Shown: positions 1 through 8,410 of the stretch, piece by piece | Layout: each line of letters begins with the position of its first letter | Numbering within the stretch: position 1 is the stretch's first letter | NCBI RefSeq assembly: GCF_003477525.1 | Contig: NZ_QUDO01000011.1 | Coordinates: 29,158 to 93,157, forward strand | Direction: 5' to 3' | DNA from: Ruminococcus sp. AF41-9 | Lineage (GTDB): Bacteria > Bacillota > Clostridia > Lachnospirales > Lachnospiraceae | Length of the DNA stretch: 64,000 bases | Notes under the pieces: model-generated | What the model saw: only the letters and a program-made list of their open reading frames with translations | Database searches by the model: none | What the model was told of the DNA's origin: nothing | Made by a program: the position numbers and the translations under genes

Positions 1-394
1 GGAGGGTTCCGAAAATACATGCTCTGGTATTCGGGCTCTTTTTCATATCTTCTGCAAAAATCGAATAGGCTTCTCTGGCAAAGTCTGTGTCTTCGTAACG
101 TGCCTCCTGCGGGAAGGTGATGGTGTTCAGCCAGTCCAGCAGTTCCAGATCCATTCCGGTTCCACGGAAAGTATACTGTGGGGCATGAAGATGCAGGTCT
201 GTCAAACCTGGAATGATCAGTTCTTCTCCGAAATCGGTACATGGAATGCCTGCGTATTTCTCAGGAAGTTCCGTGAAAACTCCTGCGCAGAGGCCGTTCT
301 CGCATACCAGATAAGCATTTTCCGTGATGGAAAGTTCTGTTGGAGAATTGCTGTAACAAATGGTTCCTCGTAATGCAAATGTTTGTTTGCTCAT
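1..394 (-). CDS. guaD: Guanine deaminase, N-terminal part (runs off the window)
   Basis: The first 131 residues of an amidohydrolase that hydrolyses guanine to xanthine and ammonia in the cytoplasm. The N-terminal beta-sandwich is followed by IPGLTDLHLHAPQY; His68 and His70 are the expected metal ligands, and the HAPQ context is typical of guanine deaminases rather than other amidohydrolases. The ATG at 394 follows a good AGAAGGG ribosome site. The gene continues to the left, so the remaining metal ligands cannot be checked. A guanine-type purine riboswitch lies in its leader, which independently supports a purine role. A related chlorohydrolase is the main alternative. Confidence 0.8.
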   Translation of the reverse strand, partial: MSKQTFALRGTICYSNSPTELSITENAYLVCENGLCAGVFTELPEKYAGIPCTDFGEELIIPGLTDLHLHAPQYTFRGTGMDLELLDWLNTITFPQEARYEDTDFAREAYSIFAEDMKKSPNTRACIFGTL

Positions 395-427
395 AATCAA
401 CCCTTCTTTCTTGGTACTCAGGGAAAG

Positions 428-447
428 GCAAAAAAAAGCTACCGATA
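428..447 (-). terminator. Possible riboswitch expression-platform terminator
   Basis: The minus strand reads CGGTAGC followed by eight T residues (A run at 430-437 on the plus strand). CGGTAG is complementary to CTACCG in P3/L3 of the aptamer, so ligand binding could release it for another fold. The local partner stem is weak, so the exact terminator structure is uncertain. Confidence 0.4.
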
Positions 448-484
448 TTGCCATATGCTCATGCCTGTACCCTGGGGACGACAG

Positions 485-549
485 AACTTATAGACAACTA
501 TTACGGTAGTTGGTAGAAACATCCAACCAATTATGGACATATATAAGTT
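485..549 (-). promoter_or_regulatory. Purine (guanine) riboswitch aptamer
   Basis: On the minus strand an 8-bp P1 (AACTTATA with TATAAGTT, 485-492 and 542-549) encloses the conserved J2/3 GTTTCTACC, a P3 of AACTA/TAGTT with loop CCGTAA, and the 3' core GTCTATAAG. The C in TCTAT sits at the specificity position used by guanine aptamers; adenine aptamers have U. The aptamer lies about 90 bases upstream of the guanine deaminase start. The P3 sequence CTACCG can pair with CGGTAG just before an 8-base U run, suggesting control by termination. Confidence 0.85.
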
Positions 550-889
550 ATGTAGTTATTGTTTACAAAATTATTATAAGATATTTTTAGTTTACTGTCA
601 ATTCTTTTGATGAGATTCATTTATTATAATTTTCGGTATTGTATACACACCGGGATTTCCGGTTTTTAGAATGATTTTTCTGTGGGTGATATGAGAAAAA
701 AATGATTTGACTGATTTTGTTATGTAAATGCTGTCAGACAGGAGAAAGAATTTATTATGACAAAAGTATCAACTGAATGAGATAAAATTGTAAAAGCTCT
801 GTAAATGAGTGTAAGGTCTTTGTAATTGTAATTAATCTGATATTTCTTTATTATAGTAATATCTGGTTGAAAATGGAAGGAGATCTTAA

Positions 890-1270
890 ATGGACATATT
901 AAAAGGTAAACGTTATGATATTATGAATGTACTTTGGGAAGAGGGAAGACCGTTGTCTGCTTTTGAGATCAATGACATTGCACCGGAACTGAAAATGCCG
1001 ACTGTAAGAAGATGTCTGGAGCTTCTTTTAAAGGAAAAGCTGATCGAAGTAGCGGGCACTTCCATGAATGGTAAGGTTTATGCGAGAAATTATACGCCTC
1101 TTCTTTCAAGAGAGGATTATCTGAAGGGTAATGCAAAGAGCAGAAAAATCACACCGGTGGAGATGATGACTGCACTTCTTGAGACAGATGGAATTACAGA
1201 AGCAGAACTGGAACAGCTTCAGGATCTTCTGGACCGCAAGAGAATTGAACTGAAAAGCAAAGAATCATAA
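890..1270 (+). CDS. BlaI/MecI/CopY-family transcriptional regulator
   Basis: 126-residue DNA-binding protein of the penicillinase-repressor family. A winged helix fills about residues 1-75 (KRYDIMNVLWEEGRPLSAFE, then MPTVRRCLELLLKEKLI as the recognition-helix region), followed by a helical dimerisation tail (residues 95-126). The ATG follows AAGGAGAT. No BlaR-type membrane sensor or beta-lactamase gene is adjacent; the neighbours are a guanine deaminase and a DMT transporter, so the target is unknown. The gene stands alone between a riboswitch-controlled gene and a terminator. Confidence 0.75.
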   Translation: MDILKGKRYDIMNVLWEEGRPLSAFEINDIAPELKMPTVRRCLELLLKEKLIEVAGTSMNGKVYARNYTPLLSREDYLKGNAKSRKITPVEMMTALLETDGITEAELEQLQDLLDRKRIELKSKES

Positions 1271-1300
1271 AAACATAACAGAAAAAATGACACAGATAAC

Positions 1301-1334
1301 AAAAAAGGCTGCCGTATTTACGGGCAGCTTTTTT
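1301..1334. terminator. Bidirectional rho-independent terminator
   Basis: A hairpin GGCTGCCGT / ACGGGCAGC-like is flanked by an A run on the left and a T run on the right. It serves both the converging regulator gene (plus) and transporter gene (minus). Confidence 0.85.
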
Positions 1335-1345
1335 GTTTCGAAAAG

Positions 1346-2257
1346 TTATTCCTTCTGTTTCTGTGGAAGCTGAGCGAGGATGATCGCTGCAAACATAATG
1401 ACGCAGCCCAGGATTTCCTTAGTACTTAACTGCTGGCCGAGAAGAATCCATCCGGCGAGGACAGAGATACAGGATTCCAGACTGAGGATCAGGGATGCGA
1501 CAGTCGGGTTCATATTCTTCTGACCGATAATCTGAAGGGTGTAGGCGACACCACAGGACATGACACCTGCATAAAGGATTGGCTGCCATGCTGCCAGAAT
1601 GGAAGAAAGTTCCGGATGTTCGAACAGCAGTGCAGGGATACCGGAAAGGATTCCACAGGTCAGGAACTGGATGCAGGAAAGTTTTACTCCATCTACTTTC
1701 GGAGAGAAGTGGTCGATAACCAGGATGTGCACAGAGAACAGGAATGCACAGACCAGTACAAGCAGGTCCCCTTTTCCGACAGAGAATCCATCAGTGATGC
1801 ACAGGAGATAAAGTCCGACCAGTGACATTACAACAGCAGCCCAGATGAATTTGCTGCATTTTTTTCCAAGAAACAAACCGATGACCGGTACGATTACGAT
1901 ATAGCAGGCAGTGATAAATCCGGCTTTTCCGACAGTGGTATATTTGATTCCGAACTGCTGGAAATTACTTGCCAGACAGAGGCAGATGCCACAGGAAATA
2001 CCGCCGATGATCAGGTCTTTGCGGCTTTGCTGGCCGGATGTTGTACTATGTGATGAAACAGAACCGGAATTTTTCTGCCCCAGAACAAGAATCAGCGGAA
2101 CCAGTACGGCTGATCCGATCAGGGAACGGACTGCATTAAAAGTAAAGCCGCCGACATAATCCATGCCCACGCTTTGGGCGACAAAAGCAATTCCCCAGAT
2201 GATCGCTGCGAGAAGCAGGATCAGAGAGTTTTTTAAAGGTATCTGTTGTTTTTGCAT
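1346..2257 (-). CDS. EamA/DMT-family transporter
   Basis: 303-residue inner-membrane protein of the drug/metabolite transporter superfamily with about ten hydrophobic segments in two EamA repeats. The first repeat starts LLLAAIIWGIAFVAQ, and the second contains TCGILSGIPALL and SLESCISVLAGWILLGQ. The ATG at 2257 is chosen because AAGGAAGG precedes it. An in-frame extension to 2536 lacks a ribosome site and adds an unlike, weakly hydrophobic sequence. The substrate cannot be told from sequence. The last residues before the stop (PQKQKE) form a short charged tail. Confidence 0.85.
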   Translation of the reverse strand: MQKQQIPLKNSLILLLAAIIWGIAFVAQSVGMDYVGGFTFNAVRSLIGSAVLVPLILVLGQKNSGSVSSHSTTSGQQSRKDLIIGGISCGICLCLASNFQQFGIKYTTVGKAGFITACYIVIVPVIGLFLGKKCSKFIWAAVVMSLVGLYLLCITDGFSVGKGDLLVLVCAFLFSVHILVIDHFSPKVDGVKLSCIQFLTCGILSGIPALLFEHPELSSILAAWQPILYAGVMSCGVAYTLQIIGQKNMNPTVASLILSLESCISVLAGWILLGQQLSTKEILGCVIMFAAIILAQLPQKQKE

Positions 2258-2601
2258 GAGTAAAAATCCTTCCTTATTAATAATAGTGTGTAAATAGAAT
2301 GTATAAAATGTGGATAAAACAAAATATTTATTCAGCCAGTGTGGACAGAAAACGCAGAAGTTATCTGATTCAGAACAACTGTGAAATGAATAAATATCCT
2401 GATAATTATACAATGCAGATATGAAAATGGGAAGAAGATTCTTAAAAGAAAAATAGTTGTGCATAAGCTGCTGCGTTATGGCGACTGTACCAATTATAAA
2501 TAAAACAGAGATAAGGGGAAACAAAAAAGAGTTCATTTATGAACAAAGTATGTTACAATATCCAAAACAATATAAATAAATCAAATAGAAAGGAAGAAAA
2601 A
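2258..2601. other. Divergent intergenic region with a palindrome and promoter
   Basis: A 344-base gap between divergent membrane-protein genes. It contains a perfect palindrome GTTCATTTATGAAC at 2531-2544, just upstream of a TACAAT -10 element at 2554-2559 that reads toward the AI-2E-type gene, so the palindrome may be an operator over the -35 region. No gene or structured RNA is evident in the rest. Confidence 0.45.
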
Positions 2602-3750
2602 ATGCAACTGGACAAAGAAAATATGAAAAAGATCCGATGGCTTATTGCATTTGCGGTGCTGCTCTACCTCGGAGTGCAGAATCTGGATATCATTATCAAC
2701 ACAGCGCAGGTTTTGCTGGGATTCCTCTTTCCGTTTATCGTCGGTTTTGGAATCGCATTTATTCTGAACGTGCCAATGAAATTTATTGAACATCATTTAT
2801 TTGGGAAAGCTCTGAAGCAGGAGAAAAAATCTGCCAGGAAACTGGCGCGTCCTGTCAGTCTGATACTTGCCATCTGTTTTGTGATCTGCCTTGTCGTGAT
2901 TGTTATGCTTGTGGTAGTGCCGGAGCTTGCTGCGACGTTTGTGAGTATAGGAAAGAGAATAGAAGAAAATATTCCGGTATTCCAGAAATGGCTCGATAGT
3001 ATGTCCGGAAACAATCCGGAAATTGTCAAATGGACCCAGTCCCTTGATATTGATCCTGGAAAAATGATCGACTCTGTGCTGGCAGTGCTGAAAAGTGGAG
3101 TGAATAACATTGTTTCCTCCACAGTATCAATTACCATGGGATTACTGAGTACGGCTATGAATGTATCCATTGGGTTTGTTTTTGCCTGCTACATTCTTCT
3201 CCAGAAGGAAAAACTCCAGCAGCAGATTAAGAAAGCAATGTATGCGATGTTCCCGGAGAAGCCGGTCAGATACATGGAACATGTGTGGAAACTTGCAAAC
3301 AGAATCTTTTCAAGTTTTATTACCGGACAGTGCATTGAAGCAGTGATCCTTGGAAGTATGTTCTTTGTATCCATGACTATCCTGCGTTTCCCGTATGCCA
3401 TGCTGGTAGGAATCCTGATTGCATTTACAGCCCTGATACCGGTATTTGGTGGAATCATCGGATGCTGGGTGGCCTTTTTCCTGATCCTGATGGTAAGTCC
3501 GGTAAAAGCAGTCCTGTTTCTTGGATTATTCCTGATTCTCCAGCAGATTGAGGGAAATCTTATTTATCCGCATGTAGTTGGCGGTTCTGTGGGGCTTCCG
3601 TCCATCTGGGTGCTGGTAGCTGTAACTCTCGGCGGCAGCCTGATGGGAATCGTTGGAATGCTTATTTTCATTCCACTGATATCTGTAATCTACACACTGT
3701 TTAGAGAATGGGTCTATGCCCGTCTGGAAAAGAAACAGCTTGTATTGTAG
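2602..3750 (+). CDS. AI-2E family transporter (membrane protein)
   Basis: 382-residue polytopic membrane protein of the AI-2E/TqsA/YtvI family (PF01594). Two N-terminal membrane helices are followed by a soluble segment (about residues 110-190: FVSIGKRIEENIPVFQKWL) and then five or six C-terminal helices with the family motif YPHVVGGSVGLPSIWVLVAV. Start at 2602 follows AGGAAG; an upstream in-frame ATG at 2539 has no ribosome site. Members export small solutes or, in some cases, antiport Na+/H+; substrate is not predictable. A long perfect hairpin begins directly at the stop codon. Confidence 0.85.
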   Translation: MQLDKENMKKIRWLIAFAVLLYLGVQNLDIIINTAQVLLGFLFPFIVGFGIAFILNVPMKFIEHHLFGKALKQEKKSARKLARPVSLILAICFVICLVVIVMLVVVPELAATFVSIGKRIEENIPVFQKWLDSMSGNNPEIVKWTQSLDIDPGKMIDSVLAVLKSGVNNIVSSTVSITMGLLSTAMNVSIGFVFACYILLQKEKLQQQIKKAMYAMFPEKPVRYMEHVWKLANRIFSSFITGQCIEAVILGSMFFVSMTILRFPYAMLVGILIAFTALIPVFGGIIGCWVAFFLILMVSPVKAVLFLGLFLILQQIEGNLIYPHVVGGSVGLPSIWVLVAVTLGGSLMGIVGMLIFIPLISVIYTLFREWVYARLEKKQLVL

Positions 3751-3790
3751 TGACATCCTCCCCCGCCTCTACAGGTGGGGGAGGATGTCA
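3751..3790. repeat. Long perfect palindrome, IS200/IS605-end-like
   Basis: TGACATCCTCCCCC (3751-3764) pairs perfectly with its complement at 3777-3790; three inner pairs and a G-T wobble extend this to an 18-bp stem with a 4-base CTAC loop. It abuts the TAG stop of the preceding gene and has no following T run. GACATCCTCCCC hairpins are typical of the subterminal structures of IS200/IS605-type elements and their non-autonomous relatives. No transposase or TnpB gene is present here. Confidence 0.6.
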
Positions 3791-4035
3791 CCTGATCAGA
3801 TAGCTTTCTGATCCTGTAAACCTCTGTTGTTTACTGTTGTCATCTCTTTCAGTTGATGGTTGTATTCTATCTGTGGAATTTTTAAGAACTGTTGAAATTT
3901 TGTTTGAGAATTATTAATGTGAAAAAATTTGTTTTTCAGGATTTTCCATCTGCGGCAGACTGCTTCCATATCTGTGTTAATATTTGCTGCTGACCTGAGC
4001 TATGTGAGAAATTGAAAAGCAAATTGCAAAATAAA

Positions 4036-4075
4036 AATCAGCCAGACGGACAAAATATCCATCTGGCTGATTGAA
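4036..4075 (-). terminator. argG terminator
   Basis: ATCAGCCAGA and TCTGGCTGAT form a strong stem. On the minus strand it is followed by TTTTTATTTT. It lies just downstream of the argG stop codon. Confidence 0.85.
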
Positions 4076-4101
4076 TTTCTTATGAAATAAATGACGATTT
4101 A

Positions 4102-5328
4102 TTATTTTTTGTTCTGCTCAACTTCTTTTAACATCATAGCACGAACTTTCAGTGGAAGTCCGAACAGTGTGATGAATCCGTCTGCATCGTGGTGGTCATA
4201 GAGGTCGCCTGTTGTGAAGGATGCAAGAGATTCGTTGTAGAGGCTGTATGGAGAAGTTGTACCGGCTTTGATGATGTTGCCTTTGTACAGTTTGAATTTA
4301 ACTTCACCTGTTACATATTTCTGAGTGGACTCAACGAATGCCTGGATTGCTTCACGAAGTGGTGTGTACCATTTTCCTTCGTAAACAACCTGTGCGAACT
4401 GGCTGCCAAGTTTCTTCTTGGTTTCCATTGTCTCACGGTCAAGTGTGAGTTCTTCGAGCTGTTCATGAGCTGCCATCAGGATTGTTCCGCCAGGAGTCTC
4501 ATATACACCACGGGATTTCATACCAACAACACGGTTCTCAACGATATCAACGATACCGATTCCGTTCTCACCGCCTAATTTGTTAAGCTCAGTGATGATC
4601 TCAGAAACTTTCATTTCTTTTCCGTTTAATGTTTTCGGAACACCCTGCTCGAATGTCATTGTAACTTCTGTTTCTTTATCAGGAGCCTTTTCAGGTGTAA
4701 CACCTAAAACAAGCATGTTGTCATAGTTTGGAGCCTGAGAAGGATCTTCCAGTTCCAGACCTTCATGGCTGATGTGCCATAAGTTTCTGTCACGGCTGTA
4801 GCTGTGGCTTGCATCGAATGGAAGATCAATTCCGTGAGCTTTGCAGAATGCGATCTCATCTTCACGGGACTGCATGGTCCATTTGTCTGTCATACGCCAT
4901 GGAGCGATGATCTTGATGTCCGGAGCAAGAGCTTTGATACCAAGTTCGAAACGGATCTGGTCATTACCTTTACCTGTAGCACCGTGGCAGATAGCAACAG
5001 CGCCTTCTTTACGTGCAATCTCAACTAATTTCTTAGCGATTGCCGGACGAGCCATGGATGTACCAAGGAGATATTTGTGTTCGTATACAGCACCAGCCTG
5101 TACGCATGGTACGATGAAATCGTCGCAGAACTCATCTACGATATCTTCGATATATAATTTGGAAGCACCGGAAAGTTTTGCTCTTTCATCCAGTCCGTCC
5201 AGTTCGTTTCCCTGACCGCAGTTTACACAGCAGCAGACAACGTCGTAATCAAATGTTTCTTTTAACCACGGGATTAAGGCTGTGGTATCAAGACCGCCTG
5301 AGTATGCTAAAACGACTTTTTCTTTCAT
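4102..5328 (-). CDS. argG: Argininosuccinate synthase
   Basis: 408 residues, the normal family length. Joins citrulline and aspartate with ATP hydrolysis to AMP, the penultimate step of arginine synthesis. The N-terminal PP-loop AYSGGLDTTALIPWL binds ATP; later ATGKGNDQIRFE and SYSRDRNLWHIS are conserved substrate-binding segments. The start ATG at 5328 follows TTCAGGAGG. argH is not in the window, so argG appears monocistronic here, with a terminator behind it. It is transcribed away from argCJBD across an intergenic region carrying several ArgR-type boxes, so arginine repression of both directions is likely. Confidence 0.97.
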   Translation of the reverse strand: MKEKVVLAYSGGLDTTALIPWLKETFDYDVVCCCVNCGQGNELDGLDERAKLSGASKLYIEDIVDEFCDDFIVPCVQAGAVYEHKYLLGTSMARPAIAKKLVEIARKEGAVAICHGATGKGNDQIRFELGIKALAPDIKIIAPWRMTDKWTMQSREDEIAFCKAHGIDLPFDASHSYSRDRNLWHISHEGLELEDPSQAPNYDNMLVLGVTPEKAPDKETEVTMTFEQGVPKTLNGKEMKVSEIITELNKLGGENGIGIVDIVENRVVGMKSRGVYETPGGTILMAAHEQLEELTLDRETMETKKKLGSQFAQVVYEGKWYTPLREAIQAFVESTQKYVTGEVKFKLYKGNIIKAGTTSPYSLYNESLASFTTGDLYDHHDADGFITLFGLPLKVRAMMLKEVEQNKK

Positions 5329-5482
5329 GATTGTATTCCTCCTGAAATTTGGATTTTAGAATTTTCTTAATTTTTAAATTGTAAAAATTTCCTGAGATAT
5401 CCGTTTGCTGAATGTAAATGAATAGGTCGGGAGTTTAACGCATTATTTTTGAATCAATGCGATCATTTTCAGATTTACTTTT

Positions 5483-5498
5483 TTGAATAAATATTCAA
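5483..5498. promoter_or_regulatory. ArgR-type operator (ARG box)
   Basis: TTGAATAAATATTCAA is a perfect 7+7 inverted repeat around AA and matches the Firmicute ARG-box pattern. It is nearest to argG, about 155 bases upstream of its start. Confidence 0.7.
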
Positions 5499-5600
5499 TA
5501 TGGAACAGCACAATTTTCGGCGTGTTCGTTTAACAAGTGATAATATACACCTTTTTTTATAAATATGCAATAGAAAAATGCAAAAAAGTTTTATTCATTT

Positions 5601-5616
5601 TTGCATAAATATGCAA
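5601..5616. promoter_or_regulatory. ArgR-type operator (ARG box)
   Basis: TTGCATAAATATGCAA is a second perfect 7+7 inverted repeat around AA. A further partial copy, TTTATAAATATGCAA, lies at about 5556-5570. Clustered boxes fit the cooperative hexamer binding known for ArgR/AhrC. Confidence 0.7.
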
Positions 5617-5690
5617 CGTAATATAGGAAAAAACAAAGGAAAATGCACAATTCAAATTAAAATCCATGTAAAAACATTGGAAAATGACTA

Positions 5691-5719
5691 TTGCATATTA
5701 TGCAGGTAAGATGTATAAT
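5691..5719 (+). promoter_or_regulatory. argC promoter with overlapping ARG-like box
   Basis: TTGCAT (5691-5696), a 17-base spacer, then TATAAT (5714-5719): a good vegetative promoter for argCJBD. The -35 hexamer is inside TTGCATATTATGCAG, a third ARG-like inverted repeat, so a bound repressor would block polymerase directly. Confidence 0.7.
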
Positions 5720-5797
5720 TAGTCCAGCACTCTGATAGAGTAAAGTTTTACTATGAAATGAAGATCGCCGGATGAGGCGAAGATGGAGGAAATTATT

Positions 5798-6838
5798 ATG
5801 ATTAAAGCAGGAATTATCGGTGCCACAGGATATGCAGGTAACGAGATCGTGAGACTGCTTCTGGGACATAAAGATGTGGAAGTTGCGTGGTATGGTTCAA
5901 GAAGTTACATTGACCAGAAATATGCAGATGTTTATCAGAACTTTTTTAAGCTGGTAGATGCGAAATGTATGGATGATAATATGGAAGCATTAGCTGATGA
6001 AGTGGATGTGATCTTTACAGCTACTCCTCAGGGACTGTGTGCTTCTTTAATTAATGAAGGAATTCTTTCTAAGGCGAAAGTTATTGATCTGAGTGCGGAT
6101 TTCCGTATTAAAGATGTGAAGAAATATGAGAAATGGTACGGAATTGAGCATAAGGCTCCGCAGTTTATTGATGAGGCGGTTTATGGTTTGTGTGAGATTA
6201 ATCGTGAGGAGATTAAGAAGGCAAGATTGATTGCGAATCCGGGATGTTATCCTACATGTTCCACACTTTCTATTTATCCGCTGATTAAAGAGGGACTGAT
6301 CGATCCGTCTACCATTATTATTGATGCGAAGTCCGGTACTTCAGGAGCAGGACGTGGAGCGAAGGTTGCCAATCTGTTCTGTGAAGTAAATGAGAATATT
6401 AAGGCTTATGGTGTTGCAACTCACAGACATACACCTGAGATTGAGGATCAGCTTGGTTATGCGTGCGGCAAAGAGGTGCTGATTAATTTTACACCTCATC
6501 TGATTCCTATGAATCGTGGTATTCTGGTGACTGCTTATGCTTCTCTGACTAAGGATGTTTCTTATGAAGAAGTGAAGGCAGTTTATGATAAATATTATGA
6601 GAATGAGACTTTCGTTCGTGTGCTGGATAAGGATGTTTGTCCGCAGACTAAGTGTGTGGAAGGAAGTAATTATGTGGATGTGAACTTTAAGATCGATCCC
6701 AGAACTCACAGAGTTATTATGATGGGGGCTATGGATAATCTGGTGAAAGGTGCAGCAGGACAGGCTGTGCAGAATATGAACCTGATGTTTGGATTTAAGG
6801 AGGCTGAGGGACTGCTGCAGGTGCCGATGTGTCCGTAA
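5798..6838 (+). CDS. argC: N-acetyl-gamma-glutamyl-phosphate reductase
   Basis: 346 residues, type 1 length. Reduces N-acetylglutamyl phosphate to the semialdehyde with NADPH, third step of arginine synthesis. The Rossmann motif GIIGATGYAG opens the protein; the active-site Cys150 is in NPGCYPT; HRHTPEIEDQL and the GTSGAGR loop are conserved. The start at 5798 follows ATGGAGGA at 5783-5790; the in-frame ATG inside that ribosome site is not used. First gene of argCJBD, though a 213-base hairpin repeat separates it from argJ. Confidence 0.97.
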   Translation: MIKAGIIGATGYAGNEIVRLLLGHKDVEVAWYGSRSYIDQKYADVYQNFFKLVDAKCMDDNMEALADEVDVIFTATPQGLCASLINEGILSKAKVIDLSADFRIKDVKKYEKWYGIEHKAPQFIDEAVYGLCEINREEIKKARLIANPGCYPTCSTLSIYPLIKEGLIDPSTIIIDAKSGTSGAGRGAKVANLFCEVNENIKAYGVATHRHTPEIEDQLGYACGKEVLINFTPHLIPMNRGILVTAYASLTKDVSYEEVKAVYDKYYENETFVRVLDKDVCPQTKCVEGSNYVDVNFKIDPRTHRVIMMGAMDNLVKGAAGQAVQNMNLMFGFKEAEGLLQVPMCP

Positions 6839-6857
6839 GTTAGAGGGAAAAGGGGAC

Positions 6858-7070
6858 GCTCCGGAAATTATTTGTTTTTGAACGCGGTTTCGGGGCTTAC
6901 TAACTCTAAGTGTTCGTGAATTTGCTAAAAGCATGAGGCGTCTTGTCAAACTCGCTCCGTTGCAAACTTCGCTCAGACAGTGATGCAGCCGCCTCATAAC
7001 GCAAATTCCCGAGCACTAAGAGTTACTACAGCCCCTGCAAATGCGTTCAAAAACAAATAATTTCCGGAGC
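6858..7070. repeat. Large inverted-repeat (hairpin) element between argC and argJ
   Basis: The outermost 28 bases (6858-6885) are the exact reverse complement of 7043-7070; the arms begin GCTCCGGAAATTATTTG. Pairing continues with interruptions for roughly 100 bases per arm (for example TAACTCT / AGAGTTA and AATTTGC / GCAAATT) to a centre containing CTCGCTCCGTTGCAAAC. No reading frame or transposase is evident. It resembles a MITE-like or interspersed intergenic element and would make a long hairpin in the arg mRNA. Confidence 0.85.
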
Positions 7071-7154
7071 TGACTTTTCAGATAACTGGATGACGGCTGC
7101 GCAGGGGACCTGCGGCAGTCTGGGGAAGTCGTGGAGATGCAGGAGGATAAGTTT

Positions 7155-8378
7155 ATGAAGATTATAGAAGGTGGCGTTACGGCTGCGAAAGGTTTTCAGG
7201 CGGCAGCGGCAGCGGCTGAGATTAAATATAAGGGCAGAACAGACATGGCGATGGTTTACAGTGAGGTGCCGTGTGTGGCAGCAGGTACTTTTACTACCAA
7301 TGTGGTAAAGGCTGCTCCTGTCAAATGGGATCAGGATATTGTGTACAATCATCCGTCAGCACAGGCAATTATCTGTAACAGTGGTATTGCAAATGCCTGT
7401 ACAGGTACAGAAGGTTATGGATATTGTAAGGAGACCGCGGATGCAGCGGCTGAAGTGCTTGGCGTAGCAGCGGACAGTGTGCTGGTTGCTTCTACCGGTG
7501 TGATCGGTATGCAGGTTCCGATCGACCGTATTAAGAATGGTGTGAAGATGATGGCTCCGAAGCTGGATGGCAGTCTGGAGGCTGGTACGGAAGCTGCGAA
7601 GGCAATCATGACTACAGATACCAAAAAGAAAGAAGTTGCTGTTCAGATTGAGATTGGCGGCAAGACAGTTACTATTGGTGGTATGTGTAAGGGTTCCGGT
7701 ATGATTCATCCGAATATGTGTACCATGCTTGGTTTTGTTACTACTGATGCAAAAATTTCCAAGAAGATGCTTCAGGAAGCACTGAGTGAGGATGTAAAAG
7801 ATACCTACAACATGGTTTCTGTAGATGGTGATACCTCTACCAATGACACCGTTCTTCTTCTGGCAAATGGTCTGGCTGAGAATCCGGAGATCATAGAGAA
7901 GGGTGAGGATTATGAGACTTTCAAGGCTGCGCTGAATTATATCAATACTTCTCTGGCTAAGAAGATTGCCGGTGATGGGGAAGGTGCGACCGCTTTATTT
8001 GAAGTGAAGATTATCGGTGCAGAGTCTAAGGAGCAGGCGGTTACATTAAGTAAATCTGTTGTTACTTCATCTCTGACAAAGGCTGCTATCTATGGACATG
8101 ATGCAAACTGGGGAAGAATCCTGTGTGCGATGGGATATTCAGGTGCACAGTTTGATCCTGAGAAAGTTGACCTTTATTTTGAGAGCAAGGCCGGAAAGAT
8201 TAAGATCATTGAGAATGGTGTTGCTACAGACTACAGTGAGGAAGAAGCGACTAAGATTCTTTCCGAGGAAGCTGTTACAGCGATCGCTGATGTGAAGATG
8301 GGCGATGCTACAGCAACTGCATGGGGCTGTGATCTGACTTATGATTATGTAAAAATCAATGCAGATTATCGTTCATAA
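7155..8378 (+). CDS. argJ: Bifunctional glutamate N-acetyltransferase / ornithine acetyltransferase
   Basis: 407 residues. Moves the acetyl group from N-acetylornithine to glutamate, closing the acetyl cycle of arginine synthesis. The precursor self-cleaves before the catalytic Thr190 in KGSGMIHPNMCTMLGF; most relatives have Ala before this Thr, here it is Cys189. GHDANWGRILCAMGYSG near the C terminus is a conserved substrate loop. Start at 7155 follows AGGAGGA; an ATG at 7131 lies before that site. Whether it can also use acetyl-CoA cannot be settled from sequence. Confidence 0.96.
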   Translation: MKIIEGGVTAAKGFQAAAAAAEIKYKGRTDMAMVYSEVPCVAAGTFTTNVVKAAPVKWDQDIVYNHPSAQAIICNSGIANACTGTEGYGYCKETADAAAEVLGVAADSVLVASTGVIGMQVPIDRIKNGVKMMAPKLDGSLEAGTEAAKAIMTTDTKKKEVAVQIEIGGKTVTIGGMCKGSGMIHPNMCTMLGFVTTDAKISKKMLQEALSEDVKDTYNMVSVDGDTSTNDTVLLLANGLAENPEIIEKGEDYETFKAALNYINTSLAKKIAGDGEGATALFEVKIIGAESKEQAVTLSKSVVTSSLTKAAIYGHDANWGRILCAMGYSGAQFDPEKVDLYFESKAGKIKIIENGVATDYSEEEATKILSEEAVTAIADVKMGDATATAWGCDLTYDYVKINADYRS

Positions 8379-8410
8379 ATAACAGATACAGGGAATAAGG
8401 AGATAGATAA

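Noticed and set aside
2258..2536. N-terminal extension of the EamA transporter
   Set aside because: No ribosome site at 2536, the added sequence does not match the family, and a well-placed AAGGAAGG supports 2257.
2531..2544. GTTCATTTATGAAC as a LexA/SOS box
   Set aside because: Firmicute LexA sites have the form GAAC-N4-GTTC; here the half-sites are in the opposite order with six bases between, so it was kept only as an unassigned palindrome.
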